Positions 16,797 to 25,227 of a DNA stretch of 64,000 bases are shown piece by piece. The stretch is from Phaeobacter sp. J2-8 (GTDB lineage: Bacteria; Pseudomonadota; Alphaproteobacteria; Rhodobacterales; Rhodobacteraceae): contig NZ_JALIEC010000004.1 in the NCBI RefSeq assembly GCF_022867865.1, positions 1 to 64,000 on the forward strand, read 5' to 3'. Made by a program: the position numbers and the translations under genes. The notes beneath the pieces were generated by a model that was given only the letters and a program-made list of their open reading frames with translations, had not been told where the DNA came from and ran no database searches. How positions within the stretch are numbered: position 1 is the first letter of the stretch; each line of letters opens with the position of its first letter.

Positions 16797-18283
16797 TTGT
16801 GGTGTCCGAGGGCGAAACCGATGTGCTTCTGCTCCATATAGAAATCAAACGACCAATCGCCGCCGTCGCGCCCGATGCCGCTGGCCTTGACCCCGCCAAA
16901 TGGCGTGGGAAGGTGGCGGACATTTTCCGAATTCACCCAGATCATTCCAGCCTCGAGCCTGTCGGTAAAGCGCAGCGCGCGGGTCAGATCATTGGTCCAG
17001 ACATAGCCGGTCAGACCGTAAGGAATATCATTGGCGATCTGCAACGCCTCTTCCTCGGTCGTGAAGGGGATCGAGGTCAGCACCGGGCCAAAAATTTCCT
17101 CTTGCGCGATGCGCATGCCGTTATGCGCGCCGGTGAACAGGGTCGGGCGCACGAAATAGCCCTTGCCATCAACGGCCTCACCACCGGCGGCAATCGTGGC
17201 GCCGTCCTGTTTGGCGATGTCGAAATAGCTGGTGACCTTGTTGAAGTGTTCCTCGGTGACAAGCGGGCCGACTTCGGTCGTTGGGTCCAGCGGGTGACCA
17301 ACCCTGATGTTGTTGACCCGTTCGATCAGCCTGGCCTCGAATTCCTGGCGGATCGTGTCCTGCACCAACAGGCGCGAGGACGAGGTGCAGCGCTCGCCAT
17401 TGATCGAATAGATCATGAAAATCGCCGCATCCAGCGCACGGTCCAGATCGGCATCATCAAAGACGATGACCGGGTTCTTGCCGCCCAGTTCCAGATGATT
17501 GCGCTTCAGCGTATCGGCGCCCTGTTTGGTGATCAGGCTGCCGGTACGGCTTTCGCCGACAAAGGCGATGGCCCTGATTTTGGGATGTTCGCACAGCGCC
17601 TTGCCCGCGCCTTCGCCAAAGCCGTTGACGGTGTTGAGCACCCCTGGCGGCAGCCCCGCCTCCTCGGCGATCTCGACCAGCAGCCGCGCGGTCAGCGGGC
17701 TTGCTTCGGCGGGTTTGTGGACCACGGTGCAACCTGCCGCCAGCGCCGGGGCGATCTTCCAGGTCGACAGCATGAAAGGCGTGTTCCAGGGCGTGATCAC
17801 CCCGACCGGGCCGATCGGCACCCGCGTCGTGATGTTCATCAGGGTAGGGGATTTCAGGTGCTGACCATCGCGCGCCTGTACCACCTGATCGGCGAAATAG
17901 CGAAAGTTCTCGGCCCCACGCAGCGCCGCCTTGGACATGAATTTATAGGCCTGCCCGGTATCCCAGCATTCGCACAGCGCGATTTCCTCGGCCCGGGACT
18001 CGATCCCTTCGGCGATGCGGATCAGGATTTTCTTGCGCTCCAGCGCCGGCATGTCGCGCCACGCGGCAAAGGCATCATGCGCAGCAGTCGCCGCCGCGTC
18101 GATGTCTGCGGCGGTGCCATGGGCCACATCGCAAATCAGCGACGTATCAACAGGCGAGGTGTTTGCGAATGTGCCCGCGCTGCCCGCTACGTCCTGTCCG
18201 CCCACCCGATTAAGGATGCCCGTGGCGCGAAACCGCGCCAGATATCCATCCAGCTTGGCAAGATTGTCGTCAAATACGCTCAT
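16760..18283 (-). CDS. hpaE: 5-carboxymethyl-2-hydroxymuconate semialdehyde dehydrogenase
   Basis: Aldehyde dehydrogenase of 507 residues that oxidises the ring-cleavage semialdehyde with NAD+. Motifs: ITPWNTPF (164-170), FVGESRTGSLI for the cofactor fold (241-251), general base E265 in HLELGGKNP, and nucleophile C299 in INGERCTSSSR. The C-terminal HIGFALGHHKITKLG matches HpaE-type proteins. The start shares ATGA with the hpaF stop. The last codons lie within a copy of a 39-bp tandem repeat, so the extreme C-terminus may be repeat-derived. Confidence 0.93.
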   Translation of the reverse strand: MSVFDDNLAKLDGYLARFRATGILNRVGGQDVAGSAGTFANTSPVDTSLICDVAHGTAADIDAAATAAHDAFAAWRDMPALERKKILIRIAEGIESRAEEIALCECWDTGQAYKFMSKAALRGAENFRYFADQVVQARDGQHLKSPTLMNITTRVPIGPVGVITPWNTPFMLSTWKIAPALAAGCTVVHKPAEASPLTARLLVEIAEEAGLPPGVLNTVNGFGEGAGKALCEHPKIRAIAFVGESRTGSLITKQGADTLKRNHLELGGKNPVIVFDDADLDRALDAAIFMIYSINGERCTSSSRLLVQDTIRQEFEARLIERVNNIRVGHPLDPTTEVGPLVTEEHFNKVTSYFDIAKQDGATIAAGGEAVDGKGYFVRPTLFTGAHNGMRIAQEEIFGPVLTSIPFTTEEEALQIANDIPYGLTGYVWTNDLTRALRFTDRLEAGMIWVNSENVRHLPTPFGGVKASGIGRDGGDWSFDFYMEQKHIGFALGHHKITKLGAQAAKR

Positions 18284-18669
18284 GGCGTGTCCTCCAGGTG
18301 ATCACGGACATTTCCGAATTTCGGCGAAAGCGCGGCGTTGATGTCTCTGATCTCGGCCGAAAGCGCGATGGAACGGGTCGCCATCGCCGGGGCCATGAAA
18401 TCCTTGAGGCAGGCAAAGATGCGATTGACCGCATCTTCCTTGACCGCCTCGGTTCGCCCCTCTCGCAGCCGAATGGACATGTCGATGAAACCATGCTTCG
18501 GATTTCCATCGGCCATTGCCACATGATCAACGCGGGTGGCACGCACGCGTATGCCCGCCGTTGGAAAGGTGGCAATATCGGCCGCACATGCCCGGATCGC
18601 TTCGCACAATGCGGCCATGTCGACCGCGCGGTCGAGGTTGGCTGAATATTCGATATGAAAGTGGGGCAT
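18280..18669 (-). CDS. hpaF: 5-carboxymethyl-2-hydroxymuconate delta-isomerase
   Basis: Small tautomerase-fold isomerase of 129 residues. After loss of Met the N-terminus is Pro (MPHFHIEYSANL), the catalytic base of the superfamily. FPTAGIRVRATRVDH and the central HGFIDMSIRLREGR segment are typical of this isomerase (usual length ~125). It is the first gene of the minus-strand hpa operon, starting 106 bases from the divergent regulator, with a candidate operator immediately upstream. Confidence 0.92.
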   Translation of the reverse strand: MPHFHIEYSANLDRAVDMAALCEAIRACAADIATFPTAGIRVRATRVDHVAMADGNPKHGFIDMSIRLREGRTEAVKEDAVNRIFACLKDFMAPAMATRSIALSAEIRDINAALSPKFGNVRDHLEDTP

Positions 18670-18675
18670 GGTTTC

Positions 18676-18704
18676 CTTAACTTATTAATCATTGCGAAGT
18701 TAAG
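18676..18704. promoter_or_regulatory. Candidate HpaR operator: CTTAACTT-N13-AAGTTAAG
   Basis: Perfect 8-bp inverted repeat (18676-18683 and 18697-18704) with arm centres 21 bases apart, two helical turns, as expected for a MarR dimer. It lies 7 bases upstream of the hpaF start and in the hpaF-hpaR divergent promoter region. The internal TTAATCATT resembles AT-rich sites bound by HpaR proteins. Confidence 0.6.
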
Positions 18705-18775
18705 TAAATACAGCTATGCCTGTCAAGCATCTTTCGGCATAGGGAAAGACGATTTCGACAAGACGCGAGCGTGCC

Positions 18776-19222
18776 ATGGCCACCAAACTGCCTTCAACGT
18801 CCAGATCTTTGCCCATCGCACTGGTGCGCGCCCGCGAGGGTGTGATGTCGCCGATCCGTGAAATGCTGAGCGAAACATCCATCACGGAACAGCAATGGCG
18901 GGTGCTGCGGGTGCTGACGGAATGTGGGCCGCTGGATTCCAAAACGCTTGCCGATCGGGCCAGTCTTTTGTTTCCCAGCCTGACGCGCATTGTGACCACG
19001 TTGAACAAGGGCGGGCTGGTCACCCAAACGCGGGACGCCGCGGATCGCCGCAAACAAATCGTTGCAATCACCGAGGTCGGCAAGAAAATCATCGACGACC
19101 ATTCCGAAGAAGCGGCCCGGATTGTGGTCGGCTTCAAATCCCGGCTTGGGCCGGAAAACTATGAGACGTTGCTGGACCTGCTGGCGATGCTCGACCCGGC
19201 CAATTCCGACGGCGATACCTGA
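18776..19222 (+). CDS. hpaR: MarR-family regulator of homoprotocatechuate degradation
   Basis: A 148-residue winged-helix regulator. The N-terminus has SLPIALVRAREGVMSPIREML; helix-turn-helix residues ~45-75 (LDSKTLADRASLLFPSLTRIVTTL) and the wing DAADRRKQIVAIT are typical of the HpaR subgroup. It diverges from the hpaFEDGH operon, which it probably represses until an aromatic intermediate binds. An insertion sequence lies 46 bases beyond its stop and does not touch the gene. Confidence 0.9.
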   Translation: MATKLPSTSRSLPIALVRAREGVMSPIREMLSETSITEQQWRVLRVLTECGPLDSKTLADRASLLFPSLTRIVTTLNKGGLVTQTRDAADRRKQIVAITEVGKKIIDDHSEEAARIVVGFKSRLGPENYETLLDLLAMLDPANSDGDT

Positions 19223-19263
19223 ACCCCGAAATCGCACTTCAGGGTAGCGCGCACCAGCTACAT

Positions 19264-19268
19264 GCTGC
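19264..19268. repeat. Left target-site duplication GCTGC
   Basis: The five bases immediately left of the insertion sequence match the five immediately right of it (20807-20811). Confidence 0.85.
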
Positions 19269-20806
19269 TGTTGCAACCAAGTAGAAATGTCCCTCGCTCC
19301 GCAAAGTAGAAATGTCACCAAGAGCGCTGACGGTAGCAAAGCCTGACAGGGCGGAGACCTCAGATATCGCAGCCCTGGCTGGCTTTGTGTTTCTCTTTCG
19401 CGGCTCTTGCCAGCTTTGAATTCCAGCCATCGTTGCGCCGTCCATTCGGTTTGTAGCGAGAGCGCTGTTTGCCTGCGCGGCGTTTCTTTGGCGGGGCCTT
19501 GTCCTGCTCGGCCTTGATGTGCTCAAGGACCGCGCTTAGATGCTTATTCTCGGTGATCGCGGCGTGGGTGACGCGCTGCTCCTTGTCAAAAATGGAGTAG
19601 GGGAGCGAGACGCCCTTCCAGCGGAACTCCAAGCGGCCGTCAGGGTACTCATAGCTGTCGACATACTTGCCGGGCAGGCCGCGCGTGATCTCGTTCTCTT
19701 GCAGGATGATGCGCTGCCGGTCGTAGGAGAAGGCCAATTGGTTGCCGACATAGCGCTCGTCGCGCCAGCACAGCACATCCGCCAGCCGATCCGGTTCGGT
19801 ATTGAGGGGCCGGTGCAGGTTATCCGGACGGCGTGGGGTCTTGGCGAACTTCGTGTTGTAGCGGTTCATGAAAGCCGGAAGGAACGCATTGGCCGCTGTC
19901 ATGTCCGAGATGCTCGCCAGGCGCAGTTCCTTCACCAGTCGATCCTGTAGCGTCCGGTTCGCGCGTTCGACGCGGCCCTTGGCCTGAGAGCTGTTGGCGC
20001 AGAGAATCTCGATGTTCAACTCGTTCAAAGCACGGCCAAACTGGGTCATCCCGTGACCTGACTCCGCACCTTGGCTCGCAACACGGAACACCGTGTGTTT
20101 GTCCGAATAGAACGCCACAGGTCGTCCATGTGCATGCAGGTAGGCCTCCAGAGCGCCAAAGTAGCTGAATGTGCTCTCGGACTTCACGAACTCCAGATGC
20201 ATCAACGTACTGGTCGCATCGTCGATGAAAACAAGCAGGGTGCAGGACGGCCCGCGATCCTCAAACCAGTGATGGTCCGAGCCGTCGATCTGGATCAGCT
20301 CGCCAAAGCATTCCCGGCGCAGGCGTGATTGGTGAAAGGTCCTGCGTTGCTTGCGAGAAAGCCAAATCCCGGCGTCCTGCATCCACTTGCGCAGCGTCTC
20401 GCGCGACACCTTCAGCCCGTGAACTTCCTCGAGCTTCTCAGCCGCAAAGGTCGGTCCGAAGTCGACGTAGTTCTCGCGCACCAGTGTCACCGCGAACTCG
20501 CGAACCGCCGGATCGATCCGATTGTTCGAAACCCGACCACGCGCTTTGTGCCGGATTGACGCCGGACCGTCAGATTGGAACTTCCTGAGAAGCCGGTGAA
20601 CCTGTCTGCGGCTCAATCCCAAAACGTTCGCCGCAGTCGTCGCCGTCATCCGACCTTGGCTCACCTGGCTCAACACCTCGACCCGGTTCAGCTCGCGCTC
20701 GCTCATCAAAACCCATCCCATGCCCACACTCTCTGCCTGTTCTCATCGGGGCAGAGTGTGACACTTCTACTTTGCAGATGTGGGACACTTTAACTTTGCG
20801 GGTACA
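19269..20806 (-). mobile_element. Complete insertion sequence (ISNCY/IS481-like), 1538 bp
   Basis: The element begins TGTTGC and ends GTACA, so both ends start TGT when read inward. The inner end sequences are inverted and imperfect, and each contains two spaced copies of a motif like GCAAAGTAGAAATGTC (left near 19277-19317, right near 20759-20800). A perfect 5-bp direct repeat GCTGC flanks it. One transposase gene fills the centre. Intact ends, an intact gene and perfect duplication indicate recent insertion. Confidence 0.88.
19360..20706 (-). CDS. IS transposase with integrase-type DDE core
   Basis: About 448 residues from ATG 20706 (MSERELNRVEVLSQV); in-frame starts at 20721 and 20727 are possible. 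An N-terminal helix-turn-helix (MTATTAANVLGLSRRQVHRL) is followed by a retroviral-integrase-type core: first Asp in LIQIDGSDHHWFED, second in FYSDKHTVF, and Glu in GRVERANRTLQDRLVKELRL. A basic Lys/Arg-rich C-terminus follows (KKRRAGKQRSRYK). Such proteins are usually named ISNCY-family transposases. No internal stop is visible, so the element may be active. Confidence 0.9.
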   Translation of the reverse strand: MSERELNRVEVLSQVSQGRMTATTAANVLGLSRRQVHRLLRKFQSDGPASIRHKARGRVSNNRIDPAVREFAVTLVRENYVDFGPTFAAEKLEEVHGLKVSRETLRKWMQDAGIWLSRKQRRTFHQSRLRRECFGELIQIDGSDHHWFEDRGPSCTLLVFIDDATSTLMHLEFVKSESTFSYFGALEAYLHAHGRPVAFYSDKHTVFRVASQGAESGHGMTQFGRALNELNIEILCANSSQAKGRVERANRTLQDRLVKELRLASISDMTAANAFLPAFMNRYNTKFAKTPRRPDNLHRPLNTEPDRLADVLCWRDERYVGNQLAFSYDRQRIILQENEITRGLPGKYVDSYEYPDGRLEFRWKGVSLPYSIFDKEQRVTHAAITENKHLSAVLEHIKAEQDKAPPKKRRAGKQRSRYKPNGRRNDGWNSKLARAAKEKHKASQGCDI

Positions 20807-20811
20807 GCTGC
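20807..20811. repeat. Right target-site duplication GCTGC
   Basis: Direct copy of 19264-19268, adjoining the right end of the insertion sequence. Confidence 0.85.
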
Positions 20812-21241
20812 GACACTCATAATTGGAGTTATGTTATATACAGCGCCATTCGCACCATGAACTGGGAAATCGCACATTTGCGATCGGGGCTTCAATCAAA
20901 CAGTAGATCCTCTGATACCATTTTACCCCAGTCTCTGTTGAAATAGTACAAGTGCGACACCGCTGCGCCGATTAATCGCTCGCCCGCCTGCATCTGACAC
21001 AATCCGTGGGTTTCCACCTGATACGCAGAACTGCGAAGCATTTTCTGCAATTGCATGGTCACGCGGGAACCGATCAAAATCGCCACTTGGCTGACCCCAT
21101 CGGGACGAATGTCAAAAAAGTATCACTAAATGCGATGTGGCGTCGTGGTCGCAGGGGCAAAGCAGTGATAGAAATCCCCATCACCAACACACCGGGACCG
21201 CGCCCAGATGCGGAACGGATTTGGGCGATGGGGAGGATGAC
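20812..21241. other. Intergenic region between the IS and the AraC regulator
   Basis: About 430 bases. The part next to the IS is AT-rich (for example around 20820-20840). A 64-codon minus-strand frame (20892-21086) shows no family signature. No gene is supported. The AraC promoter should lie in the right part. Confidence 0.5.
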
Positions 21242-22126
21242 ATGCAACTTGACCTTGAGCTGGTCCATATCAGAAACGGTGACTCCTTTGCCGCCTGGCG
21301 GCATGGCTACCCGTTTCGCACCGTGCGCTGGCATTACCATCCCGAATATGAAATCCACCTGGTGGTGGCGACCACGGGCAAATTCTATATCGGCGATCAC
21401 GTCGGCGATTTTGCCCCGGGCCAATTGATCATGACCGGCCCGAACCTGCCGCAAAACTGGATCAGCGACGTTTTACCCGGCACCACCGTGCCGCAACGCA
21501 CAGAGGTGATCCAATTTCCGCAAAGCTTCGTGGACAAGCTGATTGCCGCATTCCCGGAAATGGAGGCCGCCAAAGGTCTGCTAGAGCGCAGCCGCCGGGG
21601 CATCCTGTTTGACCAAGAGACCTCCGCCGCGGTGCAGCCGCTGATGAAACGGCTGATCGACGCACGCGGCATCCTGCGTCTGGGGCTGTTTTTCGAGATC
21701 CTCGATCACCTGCGACAGGCCCCCAGACCCCAGATTCTGTCCAGCCTTAGTTTCCAGATCGACATGGAAAAATCGCAGGAGTCCGACATGAACCGCGTCA
21801 TCGCACATTTGCGGGACAATCTGACCGAACCGCTCAGCGAAACCACCCTCGCCCGGATGACCGGCCAAAGCCAAAGCGCCTTTTCACGCGCGTTCAAACG
21901 GCACACCGGCACCACATTGGTGCGGTTCCGCAATCAGCTGCGCATTGATCTGGCCTGCCAGATGCTGGTGTCCGATCCAGAGGCCAAGATCGCCAATATC
22001 TGCTTTGATGTCGGCTTTTCCAACCTGTCCAATTTCAATCGCCACTTTCTGCGTTTGAAAGGCCTGTCGCCCTCGGACTTTCGGGCAACCTTTGCCGAAA
22101 ACGACGCCCTGCACATGCCCGCCTAG
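21242..22126 (+). CDS. AraC-family transcriptional regulator
   Basis: A 294-residue regulator. ATG 21242 (MQLDLELVHIRNGDSF) follows GGGGAGGATGAC and gives the normal N-terminus; the longer upstream frame is not protein-like. The N-terminal cupin has RWHYHPEYEIHLVV and GDFAPGQLIMTGPNLPQNW. The C-terminal double helix-turn-helix (about residues 190-290) includes TLARMTGQSQSAFSRAFKRH and the family signature IANICFDVGFSNLSNFNRHF. It probably controls the two SDR genes that follow on the same strand, whose substrate is unknown. Confidence 0.92.
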   Translation: MQLDLELVHIRNGDSFAAWRHGYPFRTVRWHYHPEYEIHLVVATTGKFYIGDHVGDFAPGQLIMTGPNLPQNWISDVLPGTTVPQRTEVIQFPQSFVDKLIAAFPEMEAAKGLLERSRRGILFDQETSAAVQPLMKRLIDARGILRLGLFFEILDHLRQAPRPQILSSLSFQIDMEKSQESDMNRVIAHLRDNLTEPLSETTLARMTGQSQSAFSRAFKRHTGTTLVRFRNQLRIDLACQMLVSDPEAKIANICFDVGFSNLSNFNRHFLRLKGLSPSDFRATFAENDALHMPA

Positions 22127-22295
22127 CCCCAGCCGCGGCCGCCAGCCGACCACCATCGTGACCCTTTCTTCGCACGCCCCCGGCGCGCGGAAACAAGGAA
22201 TTTTTGCCACCCGCAAACCCAAGGGCCGAAACCCGGACCGCCACATCGACCACAAGAAACCGAAATGACCGGGCCGTGACCGGTCAGCCCATCAC

Positions 22296-23033
22296 ATGAG
22301 GGACCCCATGGAATATTCTGGAAAATCCGCCATCATCACCGGCGCCGGCAAGGGCATCGGGCGCGCCACCGCCCAGCTTTTGGCCGCTCGCGGCGCCGAG
22401 GTTGTCGCCATCAGCCGCACGCAATCCGATCTCGACGGGTTGCGCGCCGAAATCGGCGGGCGCAGCGTTGTCGCCGATCTGTCCGACCCGGACAGCGCGC
22501 GCGCCGCCATGGCCACGGCCGGCACTTGCGATATGCTGATCAATTGCGCGGGCACAAATGTGCTGGAAAGCGTGCTCGACATGACCGACGCCGGGTATGA
22601 AACGGTGATGGGCATCAACCTGCGCAGCGCGTTGATCTGTGCCCAGGAATTCGCCAAGGCCCGGATCAAGGCGGGCGGCGGCGGCACAATTGTCAATGTC
22701 ACCTCGATTGCCGGCCATCGCGGATTTCAGGATCATCTCTGTTACGCGGCATCAAAGGCCGGGCTGGAAGCGGCGACACGGGTTTTGGCGCGCGAGCTGG
22801 GGCCACATGGCATTCGCGCCGTGGCAATTGCGCCCACCATCACCTTGACCGAACTCGCGGCACAGGCCTGGAGCGACCCGGTCAAAAGCCAGCCGATGAT
22901 GGTCCGCCACCCGGTTGGCCGTTTTGCCAGCGCCGAAGATGTGGCGCGCAGCATTGCGCTATTGCTGTCCGAGGATGCCGGCATGATCACCGGCTCTGTT
23001 CTGGCGGTGGACGGTGGATTTTTGGCCGTCTGA
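22296..23033 (+). CDS. Short-chain dehydrogenase/reductase (SDR)
   Basis: Classical NAD(P)-dependent SDR of about 245 residues. Cofactor motif TGAGKGIG, structural NCAGTN, catalytic Ser in VTSIAG, and YAASK with catalytic Tyr and Lys are all present, as is the C-terminal ITGSVLAVDGG. The true start may be ATG 22308 (MEYSGKSAIITG), 12 bases after the ATG at 22296. It lies 169 bases after the AraC regulator and 76 bases before a second SDR, so the two enzymes may oxidise the same polyol or sugar in turn. The substrate cannot be read from sequence. Confidence 0.88.
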   Translation: MRDPMEYSGKSAIITGAGKGIGRATAQLLAARGAEVVAISRTQSDLDGLRAEIGGRSVVADLSDPDSARAAMATAGTCDMLINCAGTNVLESVLDMTDAGYETVMGINLRSALICAQEFAKARIKAGGGGTIVNVTSIAGHRGFQDHLCYAASKAGLEAATRVLARELGPHGIRAVAIAPTITLTELAAQAWSDPVKSQPMMVRHPVGRFASAEDVARSIALLLSEDAGMITGSVLAVDGGFLAV

Positions 23034-23109
23034 CATCCCGCCCCCACCCCGAAATATGACGATGACACCCCCGCGCCCGCCACGGCGCTTGCCCCAATGG
23101 AGGAAAAAC

Positions 23110-23838
23110 ATGGCTGATGGATTTCAAGGCAAGATCGCCGCAGTGACCGGCGCCGCATCCGGGATCGGATTGTCAATTACCCGCGCCTTGCTGGCCGAAG
23201 GCGCAACCGTTGTGATGGTGGATCGCGATGCCGCCGCGCTTGCCACCCTGACCCGGGAGTTGGGCGAAGCCGCAATCGCGCAGGTCACCGATCTGCTGGA
23301 CCCGGCAAGCTGTGACGCCATGGTGCCGGAGATCTTGGAAAAAGCGGGCAAGATCGACATCATGCTGTGCAACGCCGGCAGCTATATCGGCGGCGACCTT
23401 GTCGACACCACCCCCGCCGCCATTGATCGCATGGTCAATCTGAACGTCAATGCGGTGATGAAAAACGTCCATGCGGTGGCACCGCATATGATCGCGCGCG
23501 GCACCGGCGACATTGTGGTCACCTGTTCGGTGGCGGGACATACGGCGATCAATGTCGAACCGGTGTATTCAGCGTCGAAATGGGCGATCACCAGCTTCGT
23601 GCAAACCATGCGCCGGCAATTGATGGGCCACGGCATTCGCGTGGGTCAGGTCTCTCCCGGGCCGGTGATTTCGGCCTTGCTGGCCGATTGGGAACCCGAC
23701 CGTCTGCAACGGATGAAAAACGCCTGCGCGCTGATGGAAACGCAAGAGGTCGCAGACGCCATGATGTACATGCTGACCCGCCCCCGCAATGTCACCATCC
23801 GCGACATGATTGTCCTGCCGTCAAATTTCGACATCTGA
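23110..23838 (+). CDS. Short-chain dehydrogenase/reductase, ribitol dehydrogenase-like
   Basis: SDR of 242 residues. ATG 23110 follows GGAGGAAAAAC. Cofactor motif TGAASGIG, CNAGSY, catalytic Ser in TCSVAGH and YSASK are present. It lacks the usual VDGG terminus and ends TIRDMIVLPSNFDI, a form seen in polyol (ribitol/sorbitol-type) dehydrogenases. It shares the unusual stretch VTDLLDPAS with the SDR at the right edge of the window (63766), so the two are paralogues. The AraC-SDR-SDR set could be a polyol oxidation unit. Confidence 0.88.
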   Translation: MADGFQGKIAAVTGAASGIGLSITRALLAEGATVVMVDRDAAALATLTRELGEAAIAQVTDLLDPASCDAMVPEILEKAGKIDIMLCNAGSYIGGDLVDTTPAAIDRMVNLNVNAVMKNVHAVAPHMIARGTGDIVVTCSVAGHTAINVEPVYSASKWAITSFVQTMRRQLMGHGIRVGQVSPGPVISALLADWEPDRLQRMKNACALMETQEVADAMMYMLTRPRNVTIRDMIVLPSNFDI

Positions 23839-23982
23839 CACCGGTATTGCAGAGGCCACCCCGACCGTATCCGACCCGCTGAAGCATCAAATGGCCTGAT
23901 CCCCGCGCCACCCAATTGCCTGACCTAACCGGCGGCATGCGACGCACATCATGTCATGGAGGCTGGCACACTGAATAAATAC

Positions 23983-24019
23983 CGGGCGCAATGGTCTTGG
24001 CCGAAGCCGTTTGCGCCCG
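23983..24019. terminator. Inverted repeat between convergent genes, possible terminator
   Basis: Perfect 9-bp arms CGGGCGCAA (23983-23991) and TTGCGCCCG (24011-24019) with a 19-base loop. It lies between the plus-strand SDR and the end of the minus-strand LacI gene. No T-run follows, so any terminator role is tentative. Confidence 0.35.
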
Positions 24020-24038
24020 CAGTGTCTTTCGGCCCGGA

Positions 24039-25038
24039 TCAGGCAGAGCCGCGTTCGATCAACCGGCAAGGTATCCAGATCTTTTCCTCGACGGTCTCTT
24101 CCTCGACAAGAATGCGCGAAATCACGTCGGTTGCCCGTTTGGCCATGGAATGCACCGGCAGTCTGATCGTGGTCAGCTGGTTGCTTTCCCATTCCGCCAT
24201 CGGAATATCGTCAAAGCCGACAACCCGCATATCCTCGGGGAAACGCACGCCCGCCCCCGCCCGCAACCGGTCCATCAGGCCGATCGCAAACAGATCGTTG
24301 GGGCACAGGACCCCCTCGGGCAGGTCGCCGCCTTCGGCCAACAGCGCATCCGCGACGCGGGCGCCATCGGCATAGGTATATCCGCCTTCGAGGATCTTCG
24401 CCGGTTGCAGTCCCATACGCTCTAACCCGGCAAGATGGCCGACGTACCGCGCCGTGCTGGTCCAGTGACCGATCGGGCCCTTGGCCACTGCAACATTTGT
24501 GCACCCGCGTTCAGCAAGATGCCTGGCGGCCAGAGTTCCGCCCTGGGTCAGATCGGCACAGACAGAGGCCGTAATCTCGTCATCATCAATCCGATTCAGC
24601 AGTAAAACCTGCAACCCGGCCTTGTGCAGATCCCTGATCAATCCCGGCGGAATGTTCATCGACGTCAGAATGACAACACCCACCTGGTATTGCCGAAACG
24701 TGGCAATCAGCTTGTCCGCATCCGAATCGACACCAATCTGGCCAGAGATCGGAATAAAGTTTTTTTCCTGCAATGCCATAGAGATAGATTGGTGGAGCAC
24801 CGCATGAATTGGGTTTTTCAGCTCACCCATCAGGATACTGACGATTTGCGACCGGCGCGAGGTCAGCGCCTGCGCCAAGGCATTGGGTTGATAACCCAGA
24901 TCGGCGGCGGCCTTGAGGATTTCTCTGCCGGGTCTGTTCCTGCACGGAATGCCCGCGCGAAAAGGTCCGCGACACGGTTGCCCGCGATACACCGGCCCGC
25001 CGTGCAACATCGTCTGCGGTAACTCGTCCATCTGACAT
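24039..25038 (-). CDS. LacI-family regulator of the adjacent TRAP operon, with one frameshift
   Basis: LacI/GalR repressor. The DNA-binding start is MSDGRVTADDVARRAGVSRA followed by TVSRTFSRG, from ATG 25038. The hinge and sugar-binding domain continue as REILKAAADLGYQPNALAQ in another frame. One extra base at about 24927 separates them; removing it gives QTRREILKAAADLGY, the family norm. The span is three times 333 plus one base. The effector domain is intact to the end (GFDDIPMAEWESNQLTTIRLP). It diverges from the TRAP transporter, with two matching palindromes between them. Confidence 0.85.
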
Positions 25039-25104
25039 TGGCAGCTCTTTTCCCTTGTTTACAAGCACAATGGCGCACATCGGCCTTCTTGTCCAGCAAC
25101 ATTC

Positions 25105-25120
25105 ATGAACGCGCGTTCAT
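25105..25120. promoter_or_regulatory. Candidate LacI operator 1 (perfect 16-bp palindrome)
   Basis: ATGAACGCGCGTTCAT reads the same on both strands and has the central CG typical of LacI-family sites. It lies in the divergent region between the LacI gene and the TRAP binding-protein gene. Confidence 0.7.
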
Positions 25121-25182
25121 TCATTTTTGCACTTTTTTACAAGCAATCCTTGACTCAGCTTGCCCAAATGTCGCAATGATTA

Positions 25183-25198
25183 TGAACGCGCGATCATT
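25183..25198. promoter_or_regulatory. Candidate LacI operator 2 (near-identical palindrome)
   Basis: ATGAACGCGCGATCAT differs from operator 1 by one base. It lies 78 bases from it, centre to centre, and 30 bases before the TRAP start. Two sites suggest repression by looping or paired control of both promoters. Confidence 0.68.
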
Positions 25199-25227
25199 CG
25201 CGACATCGTTTTCTGGGAGGAGACCAC

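Noticed and set aside
16775-18301. 508-codon open frame on the plus strand opposite hpaE
   Set aside because: Antisense to an aldehyde dehydrogenase with intact catalytic residues; the translation lacks any family signature.
20892-21086. 64-codon minus-strand frame next to the IS as a small gene
   Set aside because: No ribosome site, no family motif and no coupling to a neighbour could be seen.
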